Shown here piece after piece: positions 1 to 7,513 of a stretch of 10,422 nt of DNA. Each line of letters starts with the position of its first letter. The first letter of the stretch is position 1. Source of the DNA: Eimeria necatrix (lineage: Eukaryota > Apicomplexa > Conoidasida > Eucoccidiorida > Eimeriidae); NCBI RefSeq assembly GCF_000499385.1, contig NW_013654848.1:629-11050 (forward strand), written 5' to 3'. Made by a program: the position numbers and the translations under genes. Below the pieces are notes generated by a model. That model did no database searches. It worked only from the letters and a program-made list of their open reading frames with translations, and was not told where the DNA came from.

Positions 1-14
1 ATCACGGCTCAGCA

Positions 15-386
15 CACGTTCATGTCAGTCTTCAGAGGGGCGTCCGTAGTCAGGCCGTCGGCTTTCACAAGCTTTTATATCTTGCAAATCAGTCAGTGAG
101 TTGAAGCACAAATGAGCCAGAAGCGCTAGAGCTCAGATCACGTTCATTGCTGTTTTCAGGTGGGCTTCCATGCCCACGCCGTTTGGCTTCGCAAATTTTC
201 ATTCAATGCAAACCAGTCAGTGCGTTGGAACTCAGGTCATTCGGACGCCCAGGTGCTGATCTCACGTTCATTTCCGTTTTCATATGGGCTTCCAGAGTCG
301 AGCCGTTTGCTCTCGCAAGTTTTCATTCCGTGCAGACCTAGGCTGTGCATTATCGCGACGTCACTGCATGTGCATATGCAGAATGT
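15..386 (+). repeat. Tandem array of three 124-bp units
   Basis: Three diverged copies start at 15, 139 and 263, each marked by CACGTTCAT, so the period is 124 bp. Aligned landmarks recur at matching offsets: a TTTCA plus G-rich stretch near 31, 155 and 279, a GCCGTYKGCT-like block near 52, 178 and 302, a TTTCAT/TGCA stretch, and a GTGAGTT/GTGCGTT/GTGCATT core at 96, 220 and 345. The period is not a multiple of three and the frame is not kept, so this is not a coding repeat. A degraded fourth copy may follow, because CATTTCGTGC at 451 matches CATTCCGTGC at 324 at a spacing of 127. The GTGCGTT core links the array to the motif dispersed through the rest of the window. Confidence 0.8.
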
Positions 387-682
387 CTGCTTGACGCGCA
401 CCTGCTGCTCCTCACTCTCAAGCTTTATCTCCTTCGCCTCTAAACAGCTCCATTTCGTGCAACTGTGCAATGGACACCTGCTACCGAACGGAAAGGCTCA
501 ATGCATGGCGCACAATTTTGCACCAGTCGCCACCATTGCAGGACCCCGAGTGGCTGCGCAATCTTCTTGTTGCAAGGCTGCAGTCCTCAAGACTCCGGTC
601 AATGCATTCACGCACTCCCAGGCAACCAAAGACTACTGCTGCTTTGCTCGCGTCTGTTGCCTTCGGCTGTTATTATCGTATA
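387..682 (+). other. Pyrimidine-rich spacer holding the longest open frame; no supported gene
   Basis: This stretch joins the 124-bp array to the first large module. Its first 90 bases may be a decayed fourth array unit. A plus frame is open from 160 to 747, but its first ATG is at 376, leaving about 123 codons. The predicted product is rich in Cys, Ser, Ala and Leu, has no recognisable domain, crosses the edge between two unrelated repeats and has no equivalent upstream of the second module. I treat it as chance openness. If the window is a transcript this is the largest ATG-initiated frame, so it is the first place to look for translation. Confidence 0.4.
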
Positions 683-857
683 TTTGTGCCATTTCTGCCT
701 TACGCGTGCCATTCCTCTCAAGCGCAGGAAATGGGCTCATGCGTTAACAAGCAGAACAAACTACAGCTACAGTTCTGGGTGCACATTCCGTCATGCGCTG
801 CTCCCGCACCGGCACTCCAGTCACGCAGCATGTTCTGAGGTCGTTCTGCTGTTCTGA
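501..857 (+). CDS. Weak candidate small ORF; its 3' part is preserved in both modules
   Basis: From the first in-frame ATG at 501 the frame runs 118 codons to TGA at 855-857. I do not recognise the product and the N-terminal part lies in unrelated spacer. The reason to list it is the last 28 codons including the stop, from 774, which lie inside the duplicated module. The five differences from copy 2 there (779, 797, 800, 833, 851) all fall on third positions and all are synonymous, while the stop is kept. Upstream of 774 the copies differ at several non-synonymous sites, and an 8-bp indel puts them in different frames. Copy 2 has no in-frame ATG. If translated at all, the shared part could be a 3' exon rather than this ORF as drawn. 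Chance is still a fair explanation. Confidence 0.15.
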   Translation: MHGAQFCTSRHHCRTPSGCAIFLLQGCSPQDSGQCIHALPGNQRLLLLCSRLLPSAVIIVYLCHFCLTRAIPLKRRKWAHALTSRTNYSYSSGCTFRHALLPHRHSSHAACSEVVLLF

Positions 858-896
858 CTCGCCCCTTGACATGTTGCGCATACCAGAAAAAAGGCG

Positions 897-1082
897 TTGA
901 CATGTGGCGGCCGCAGTGACGCAGTTGATGCTGACGCTGCCTCCCACGGTGTGGTAATGCGACGGAATCTTCCATGAGTCTTTACAAGACAGGAATTTGA
1001 ACTTGAAGGGCATTTACGTGAACAGATTCAGTGTCAAGTTGCACAAGAATGTGCATTCATGCAGAGTTCACTTGTTCGTTAG
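897..1082 (+). pseudogene. Interrupted counterpart of the short ORF at 9613-9738
   Basis: This is the copy-1 equivalent of the short frame in the second module. The two are near-identical, but copy 1 has TGA at 975-977 where copy 2 has TGG, so the frame is cut after an ATG-led peptide of only seven residues. The terminal TAG at 1080-1082 is shared. Calling it a pseudogene assumes that the copy-2 frame is real, which is not established; the region may simply be non-coding in both copies. Confidence 0.12.
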
Positions 1083-1376
1083 TTTGCGCCGTAGATGATC
1101 AATGAATCTGCTCAAACCAGCAAAACATTACGGGGGCACGCGCCTTTGTGCCACGCAGGCTTGCAGGAAGCAATTTCAACGAAGCGGCCAGTATGCTGCA
1201 TGACAGATGCAGCAACGCTGCATTGAAAGCTCTTTACGGCACTATCTTGGTTTCAGGCGCCTAAGCTGTTTGTGCTTGCAAAGGTTGTGCTTCGCCCAGT
1301 CTGAGCCAGTGCATCGAAATATTCGTTTAGCCGGCGACGCTATCATCGGCATGAGGGCATAAACGCGCCGCCGGAG

Positions 1377-1387
1377 TAGCTCAATGG
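1377..1387 (+). other. tRNA A-box-like sequence in module copy 1
   Basis: TAGCTCAATGG matches the RNA polymerase III A-box consensus TRGYNNARNNG. It is preceded by GCCGGAG, as in the 5' end of many tRNAs and tRNA-derived SINEs. No B box (GGTTCGANNCC) follows at the expected 30-60 nt; an A-rich stretch with AATAAA is found instead. It is therefore not a tRNA gene, and is at most a 5' tRNA-half or SINE remnant. It lies in the 76 bp that are identical in both module copies. Confidence 0.4.
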
Positions 1388-1407
1388 TACTGCAGCGTTG
1401 TAGAGAA

Positions 1408-1413
1408 AATAAA
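1408..1413 (+). terminator. Poly(A) signal AATAAA, module copy 1
   Basis: This canonical hexamer lies in an A-rich stretch. A T/G-rich tract follows (CTTATGCTTGTAGGG, then GTGTGTGTC about 60 nt on), as expected downstream of a cleavage site. It is kept exactly in copy 2 at 10072-10077. If the window is one transcript, this signal is bypassed or used for a short isoform of about 1.4 kb. Confidence 0.45.
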
Positions 1414-1455
1414 AATTTCGCTTCACGCGCATTATGATCTCTTATGCTTGTAGGG

Positions 1456-2070
1456 CGGCCGGTCCTCATAGTGTGTGTCTTTCGTCGCAGTTTGCCAATC
1501 CATGAACCATTGAGAACGGCCATGTGGTCAAAAAGATGAAAAATCATCAACCATAAAACGTGTATGGTACAATCCTTGGTGCTGCATTTGCTAGGGCGAA
1601 TGTGAGCTTCACCATGTCAGGCCTAGGTGGTCAAGCCACATCCCCGCACATCTCTTCGCTAGTTTTACCAAGTTGCGTGTTTCAGCTGCCATGCCGTGCT
1701 GTATTATTTTTGCCATCGTGCTGACGCTCTCGACTCTCAGCTGGCTTTCTCATAATTTGTCCCGTAGCTTAATGCTTCCCACTGCTGTGCTATTTATCTT
1801 TGCAGAATTCAAGTCCCCCTGATACACATACACTTCACATCGTGATGATTCCTGCTTTGTGTCGCATTCAGACATGCAAGATGTCACTACCTGCAAATTA
1901 AATTTTTCGCTAACATGCTAGTACTCTCAGTCTGCAGTGCATTTCCTCGATATGATTACCAGAACTTCGTGTTTCCAAGGAGTCATACCAATTCTGTTTT
2001 CAAAATGATAGCTTGTGCTGATTGACAGAGTGCACCGACGCGTCTATGCTCACACAGTCAGGTGACCTTT
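1456..2070. other. No gene or repeat seen
   Basis: Unique sequence after module copy 1. Stops are frequent in all frames, and I found no tandem repeat, hairpin of note or recognisable motif. Confidence 0.5.
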
Positions 2071-2083
2071 ACCTGAGTCTTAC

Positions 2084-2344
2084 CCATTAGGAGTATCTAT
2101 ATCGATATGCTGCGTTTTCCTAAATGCTCGCGATCTCTGAGAACCCAGGACGTGCGTTGGCAAGCAGGTGCATGGCAGCCAGATGCTCCACATGCGCATG
2201 CATTTGAGAGTTATTGGAATCGTATCCAAGCGACGCAACTGGTCTTTCCAAAGAGAGCGCCACATTGAGATGCTTTGGCACGGTCGTGCCTCCTGGTGGT
2301 ACAACTTCATGCTTTAACAGTTGCTGTGTTTGTGGATCGCTCAT
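2084..2344 (-). CDS. Weak candidate antisense exon or gene fragment
   Basis: Read on the minus strand, an ATG at 2344-2342 opens 74 codons to a stop at 2120. The predicted peptide has a more protein-like composition than other frames here: it begins MSDPQTQQLLKHEV, followed by a PPGG turn, and is balanced in charged, Gln, Asn and His residues. A pyrimidine tract and CACAG lie near 2320, resembling a 3' splice site. GG|GTAAGA (exon end about 2084) and CAG|GTAAAG (exon end about 2073) resemble 5' splice sites. A second minus frame is open from 2310 to 2080 and reaches the first donor, so which frame would be used is unclear. I do not recognise either product. It could be an exon of an antisense gene or chance. 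Confidence 0.15.
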
Positions 2345-3292
2345 GCAGAGAAAGAGATCATGCGTTCATAGCATTGATTTGGACCTGCTCACTCCAATTG
2401 CTTTTCCAGGTTTTAGTGCATGACTGTACTTTGCGCAAGATCGGGCGAGTTGGCAACCCAGCAATACCGATTTTAACCGCTAGCCTGTCCATGCACATCC
2501 TGCCACATTGTTGATAGTTGCCGATACACGCTTGCTTCAGCCATCCATGCATTTGTCTTGGAAGGAAAAATATTCCATGCAGACACCAATATTACAGGCT
2601 ACTACAAATCCATCTTTACGGAATTTCAGTTTGCACCCGTTGATGTAGTTTGGTGACTCCGGAAAACCACTAAACGTTTGACTGAATAGTGCAGTTAGAA
2701 TCACAGACACAACTGATTGGTAAATGGGGGCTGGTGAAGCTACGAGTTTCCGATTGTCTCAATCGTTCACCTCCCCTTGGCTACGCATCTGCATCGATGT
2801 TTCACAAATGCATCTGTTAGGTTTACATACGCAGATGCAGGGCGTTAATTCATAAATAACCGTGCCATTCGAGCCGGCAAACTGTCGATATGGGAGAATG
2901 CTGGTCCTGCGTCAATGCGCGTCGCAGACGGAACGCATCTGCTCCATTCTTTTCAGAGCGCAGGCTCAGTGGCGTAAGAATATTGCGAACGATGGTATTA
3001 TTCGAATGCGGCGGAGGGTGCTTATTGAAGGCTTAGCTGGAGTGTGAAGTTGCTCAAACGCCGGAAACTGCTTTTCCCGGTGAAGGCTTCAGCAGTTAGT
3101 TCTCTCCAGATGATGTGTGTTCGGCAGAAGCCCCTTATTCGCAGATTTTACTTGTTCATGGTTTGGTCAGAGTCTGCCTCTTTGGAGAGAGGAAATGCAA
3201 TGAAGTGTTGGCGGTCGAGGCGTCCCTACGTAACTGCTTACATGCGTTTTTTCACATTTACGTACTCTAACAATAATCACAGCTTAGTACCT
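2345..3292. other. No supported gene; isolated GTGCGTT motif just upstream
   Basis: Unique sequence. The motif AGGACGTGCGTTGGCAAGCA lies just upstream at 2147-2166 and matches the GTGCGTT-nn-CAAGCAG arrangement of the large modules. TGGTGACTCCG at about 2651 recurs at about 4902 in otherwise unrelated surroundings. Short open frames here have no recognisable product. Confidence 0.4.
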
Positions 3293-3298
3293 AATAAA
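3293..3298 (+). terminator. Isolated AATAAA, possible internal poly(A) signal
   Basis: This canonical hexamer sits in AT-rich surroundings with some T/G-rich sequence after it (GTGGTGTTAC, then TTTGTTTCGG). Unlike the module copies it is not repeated, and about 2.5 hexamers of any given kind are expected by chance in 10 kb, so support is weak. Confidence 0.2.
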
Positions 3299-3726
3299 CT
3301 GTGGTGTTACAAAGATGTTTCTCTCCACTGTTTGTTTCGGCCATAACTAAAAGGTGCTTAGAATTTGTAGCCCTTCGAAATTCTTTACTTCATTGCAATG
3401 CGCCATTTTGTGCAGCTCAAGGTAGTGCAATAGCGTACCATTGCGCCAGACGCACTACTGAGAATGCTACAGTCAGCTATGCTTTTGCGCTTCGTGTTTT
3501 GTCCTTCCGCATTTTGTCTGCGAAAGTCAAATAGTTGAGAACTGCAGCCGTGCTCTTGATTGTAGGGCGTTCAGTGCCATTGTGGACGAGTGCAGCCAGT
3601 GCTTCGACGCACTGACAAACTAGACGCGCAAGAGCCTAGCCTGTATCTCATGTGAAACGTATCCAATGTCGGATGCGAAGACCGCTCGGCAAATCCAGTC
3701 AGGATGTCGTAACAAACGAATGTCCA
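3299..3726. other. No gene seen
   Basis: The sequence has no repeat structure I can follow. A plus frame is open across about 3301-3534 but does not begin with ATG and has no recognisable domain. The minus-strand form of the core hexamer (ACGCAC) occurs at about 3449 and 3607. Confidence 0.4.
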
Positions 3727-3734
3727 CAACAGAG

Positions 3735-5812
3735 TAGGTGTGCGCTCATTGACTGCAAGATCCTTCTGAGTGCAAAAAGATATTCTTCAGGTTTTCAGAA
3801 GATTTGGCTCCTTAAAAATCTAGGATGTGCGCTGAGCAGCTGACAAACCACGCAGACAATACAGCGGTTCGCGGCATTCACCGGCTACAAAATTCACATA
3901 GGCAATGGCGTTTATCCTTGCAAAAATCCACGCTGCGTTGCACTCCAAATTCGGGACATTCGTGCACTGTCTTCTCGAATTATATCAATTCATGCAACCG
4001 CAGGAAGTGAGCTCACGCGCGGATCGACCAAACGCAAAACGGACTCCTCCATTTTGCTCCACAAAGCTCGATGATTTTGATTAAATTTGTCATCTTTCAT
4101 TTGTCTTCGGCACTTCTGCAGTAGCTTCCCAAATGCATAGCATATTAGGTTATTTGCGCGACTCTCGCGTTCAATTTTTGAAAGGTTTCGTTCTGTCCAA
4201 ATCTACGAAGTGCGTTGGGCGAGGAGGCCGCTAGCGTGCACAACCGTCTGCTCATGCTCGTGGCCAGAGCTCACTTGCTCCAAATTACCGTGCTATTCAC
4301 GATTTGAAAGTGCCATTTTGTGGAGTGTTTGGCGTGACACACTGCAAAGAAAGGGAGTAAAGTGATCCTATATGCCAGTTTCTCAATTCGTACATTTTCA
4401 GGAAGTGCGTTAAGGCATCGACAAGGTGGATGCAGAAAAAGCCTCCCTACCGGCTGGCTCAGATTGATAGCTTCTAGTGACTGGATCTTATATTGGCTAT
4501 TACATGTGGGTCTGCACCAACACTCTAGGCACTTGATTGATGGGTTCGTATACGTGGAACAGTTTCGGTGGTCGCCGATCACTATAACCGTTGTTGCACG
4601 ATATAATTCTGGCCCTTGCCACCAGCTGATGCAACACTATTATCGTAGTTGCACTGGTAAAATAAGCGGTGCAAGAGTTTGGTGAATGTGCATGGTAAAG
4701 GCAATGAAGGAAGCACCGTTGCCCCGCATTCGCTCTGGCATCTCACGCCCTCAGCTGATTTATTCCTTATCACCGCACCTACCCGTTGGTACGTGACGAT
4801 GATGCCCAATTCCTCTGCAAAAAACCTTGTCTTTCAGCTGCAGAATGTGCGCATTGGTGCACTGGCAACCGAGAATAAGTTCTGGGTCCATCTTGTTAAC
4901 TGGTGACTCCGACAACTATTTGGTTTTTCCTTTCCCCGCCTGCTAATTCAGCTAGTGAGCAGACAAATCGACACAAGATCATTGGATGCACAAATTTGTA
5001 GTGTTTTGAAACCGCCTGGTGACTTGGTATAGGCATGTGAGCATCCCGTGGTATGTGCCACTTTGCGTACATTTAGGAGGCACGCTCACCAAAAACCAGG
5101 CTGCTTGCATACCTCATAACTTCATATCGACTCGCATAATTGCCTGGCTTCGAACTACAACTATGTTTGCTCTATGGAGATTTCATGTCACGCAAATTTA
5201 GCAAATGCGCTGGCCCGAAGGCCACCCGCGCGCATAACTGATCTATTTCACAGCCGTTGACAACGTTCAGTGATTTCGAATGGTTGTGAAATTCGTATTG
5301 TAAGTGGTTTGTTGTGTACAAGGTCACAATCTGCCTTGACAGCACAAAAGAGGCGCAGCAAATGTGTTGTTAGTGGTTTGCCAAGGCTCGTTGAGTTTGG
5401 ACAATGATGCTACTTGTACTTTGTGGATGTCCCTGCGTGTAAGTGAAGTCCGCAAAAAGAGGCAGGCAACGTACAAAACTGCCCTGTTTACAGATTTCTG
5501 TGCAAATTGGTGATTGCAGGTGACTGAGTTTTGCTTCATCCCTTACCTTCTCCACTTTTCCATCGACAGTTTAGGCGCACATAGGCCTTATACATCTTGA
5601 TGACAAACTTTTGGATGAACAAAATAATTGTGCGAATTGTTTTATCTGGATCTACGCCGCGGGATTTAGTTTGTGCGTCGGTGAAGTTTCCTTATCGCAT
5701 CACTGCCTTTTCGATACTAAAGATGGCAACAGCTTGGTGACTGCATTAAATTCGATTGTCAGCTACTGCTTAACCCTGCAAACGTTTTCCAAACAAATAA
5801 GCTAGGTGCGTT
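3735..5812 (+). repeat. Stretch with recurring AGGAWGTGCGTT-like motif
   Basis: A short plus-strand motif, a purine-rich AGGAN followed by GTGCGTT or a close variant, recurs here. The GTG of each copy is at 3740, 3827, 4007, 4210, 4405, 4847, 5037 and 5806, with a weaker ATGCGCTGG at 5205. Many gaps fall at 168-203 bp, near the unit length of the clear tandem repeat at 6858-7265. Some copies follow a pyrimidine stretch ending in CAG (CATTTTCAG at 4393-4401, CAGCTGCAG before 4842), as a 3' splice site would. Between motifs the sequence is too diverged to align by eye. It could be a decayed tandem array, a row of duplicated exons sharing a start, or a binding motif. No protein-coding frame is supported. 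Confidence 0.4.
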
Positions 5813-6344
5813 TCTTATATCGTCTCAGGATGATGATTTCATGTTAGAGTGATGTTCTTCTTTGCAACATGCAGGTGAAGTTTGTACGTGAACAGAAATT
5901 CACTTCCAGTTTATTTCAGTTTGTGTCTTTGACCATCGCAGCAGCTTTGAGACCTAGGTTGGTTTATTAATCCTTCATTTGGCCCTGCTTCTTGCGTAAA
6001 ATATAGCTACAGACACTCGAGACACAAACGTCATGTGTTGCTGACGGAGGCGGCAACTCTTTAATGTCATTTCTTGCACATTCAATTAATGCGATGACCT
6101 AGCAGCATTCCGAGCGCACGTGACCACTTTGTACCAGTTGACAAAAGTGTAGACAATCCATATCAGCCCATGCATCTCTGAAATGCTGCTTGAACATACA
6201 ATTTTCTTCTATTTTTCGCCTATGCTTCACTGACAAAGGCTCAGGCACTGCACACACGACACATTTATTGAAGCTGCAAATATTTAAAATGTAGTCACTG
6301 AGGATTGCTATACATCTTCTTATCGTAATGTCTCAATGCATGCA
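5813..6344. other. No gene or repeat seen
   Basis: AT-richer unique sequence with dense stops in every frame. No motif copies, hairpins or known elements were found. Confidence 0.5.
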
Positions 6345-6857
6345 GGACGAGGACGTGCGTGTAGTCTCAGCTTGCCAAAGCGGAAAGCTGCCTTTTTCAG
6401 AACTTTTTAATGTTACCTTACTGTTGACCTGTATTTGAAATGTCACTTTTTACCAATTCAGGATGTGCGTTGATCCACCGAAAACCGTGTGACGGTGCTG
6501 CGAAGTTCAAACCGTTTGCACAATGCGGCAATCTTGGATGCGTAGACTATCCACGCGTGCAAGCTTCCATCCCTTGCAGATTCTTCATCTGCCTTGCCAA
6601 ACAGGGAAGAAACGTCTTTGCCTAAAGAAATGTTAGCGATTTGAGTGATTTGCTGAAGGCATTCGCCACCGGCCGGCATCTTTAGTTGCTTGTGCCTTCA
6701 TTCCAATCTACATACTTTTTGCGGCGATGCTCCAAACACATACGATGCCTTAATGCACTGATCATTAATATTTTGCGCTTTATTGTGGTGTCGCATCCCG
6801 TTGGCAGGATGTGATTGCGTGTACCACGCTGCTGTGAGCTGGTGCAGCGAATGGATT
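6345..6857 (+). repeat. Motif copies leading into the 200-bp tandem repeat
   Basis: AGGACGTGCGT (GTG at 6355) and AGGATGTGCGTT (GTG at 6465) are close matches to the dispersed motif, the second after ACTTTTTACCAATTCAG, a good 3' splice-site-like tract. A looser form, AGGATGTGATTGCGTG, at 6807-6822 lies about 230 bp before the first repeat junction and may be the remains of an earlier unit boundary. No coding frame is supported. Confidence 0.35.
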
Positions 6858-7067
6858 CACTGCTGTCGTATCCGTGCTGGTTGCCGCAGTTGAATGGTGC
6901 ATTGGAGGAAACTTCTCAGAGCTCACACCCGCTTGTATTGGTGGGCCGGGAGAACAGCTGCCCTTTTTGTATATGCGTCCACATCTCTGGTGATTCAACA
7001 ATCTGCTCTTAATTATGCCGCTCTGTACAGACTGAGGGGGTGCGTTCTCACGGCGGCGCACCAACAT
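6858..7067 (+). repeat. Tandem repeat unit 1 (about 200 bp)
   Basis: This unit begins CACTGCTGTCGT and contains TCCGTGCTGGTTGCCGCAGT at 6871, GAGGAAACTTCTCAG at 6905, GCTTGTATTGGTGGG near 6931, and CCGCTCTGTACAGAYTGAG near 7018, then ends across GTGCGTTCTCA at 7040. The same blocks recur in the next unit at spacings of 209, 196 and 197. The difference comes from a short insertion near 6891-6902 here. A translated match can be followed (a YAALYRLR-type stretch), but it lies in different frames in the two units because the period is not a multiple of three. This is therefore DNA or RNA repetition, not a repeated protein domain. Confidence 0.85.
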
Positions 7068-7265
7068 ACTACTGTCGTGTCCGTGCTGGTTGCCGCAGTA
7101 GAGGAAACTTCTCAGCATTCACACCCTGCTTGTATTGGTGGGGCGAAAGAGCAACTGCTCTATTTGTGTCTGCGTCCACATTTCTGGTGATTAAACGATT
7201 TGCTTCTAACTACGCCGCTCTGTACAGATTGAGAAGGTGCGTTCTCAGAGCGGCAGACCACCACA
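7068..7265 (+). repeat. Tandem repeat unit 2 (about 200 bp)
   Basis: Second copy of the preceding unit, with the landmark blocks at 7080, 7101, about 7127 and 7218, ending across GAGAAGGTGCGTTCTCAG (GTG at 7237). Both unit ends carry GTGCGTTCTCA followed by CGGC and CACC/GACC, which places the dispersed motif at the unit boundary. A weak third copy may follow: GCATTCACCCCTGCTTG at 7327 matches GCATTCACACCCTGCTTG at 7115, a spacing of 212. Confidence 0.85.
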
Positions 7266-7398
7266 ACGTAACCTGCTCATGCTCTTTTCAGTACTTCTGT
7301 AGTTTTGAAAACGTACAATATCCCGCATTCACCCCTGCTTGCAAGTCCATATCGGCATTCCAAACTCATAGCTGTTTTCTCCATATCAATGCCAACCG
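7266..7398 (+). repeat. Possible degraded third tandem unit
   Basis: Only one block is clearly shared with unit 2 (GCATTCACCCCTGCTTG at 7327). CCTGCTCATGCTC at about 7271 also resembles TCTGCTCATGCTC at about 4246. The rest is too diverged to align by eye. Confidence 0.3.
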
Positions 7399-7513
7399 CT
7401 AGGCGGCTATGTGGCCGCTGCCCTCCGCCGAGGTGAAAAGCCCCGAAAAATCAGGGTGAACCGATGGTAGGCCGTGGGCATGTATAACCAACTAATCGGT
7501 TGCCAAAATTGGC
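7399..7513. other. GC-rich patch with two short dyads
   Basis: About 70 bases of unusually GC-rich sequence (GGCGGC, GGCCGCTGCC, CCGCCGAGG, AAGCCCCG) lead to an inverted pair AACCGAT (7459-7465) and ATCGGTT (7495-7501) with a 29-nt loop, then GCCAAAATTGGC (7502-7513), with arms GCCAA and TTGGC. The composition differs from its flanks. It could be a small inserted element or a structured RNA segment; nothing identifies it. Confidence 0.3.

Larger units (their letters stand above)
683..1455 (+). repeat. 773-bp module, copy 1 (direct repeat of 9347-10119)
   Basis: This segment recurs in the same orientation at 9347-10119. The offset is 8664 up to about 725, 8656 after copy 2 loses 8 bp beside the GCGTT core, and 8664 again after copy 2 gains 8 bp near 1310, so both copies happen to be 773 bp long. 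Divergence is patchy: 683-770 is well diverged, 881-1131 has two differences, 1132-1240 is diverged again, and 1359-1434 is identical. Copy 1 ends about 40 nt past its AATAAA with no A tail, which points to duplication at the DNA level rather than insertion of a reverse-transcribed RNA. The layout, ending in A-box-like sequence and AATAAA, suggests a duplicated 3' terminal exon or gene end. Confidence 0.93.

Noticed and set aside
160..747. Longest open plus frame (195 codons) as a protein-coding gene
   Set aside because: It starts at GTG, its first ATG is at 376, it spans unrelated repeat units, has no recognisable domain and is not kept upstream of module copy 2.
744..1013. Minus-strand 89-codon frame over module copy 1
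   Set aside because: The equivalent in copy 2 is cut by an in-frame stop, and the product has no recognisable features.
1195..1213. Perfect 7-bp hairpin GCTGCAT/ATGCAGC with a 5-nt loop in module copy 1
   Set aside because: The left arm is changed in copy 2 (CTGGATGACAGATGCAAC), so the hairpin is not conserved.
1370..1440. A functional tRNA gene
   Set aside because: There is an A-box-like stretch only: no B box, no anticodon arm and no matching acceptor 3' strand.
683..1455. Retrotransposed (processed) copy of an RNA
   Set aside because: There is no A tail at either module end, and homology runs about 40 nt past AATAAA, beyond the usual cleavage point.
6894..7402. Repeated YAALYRLR-like peptide as a protein repeat domain
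   Set aside because: The two copies lie in different frames because the unit spacing is 197 bp, so no single protein contains both.
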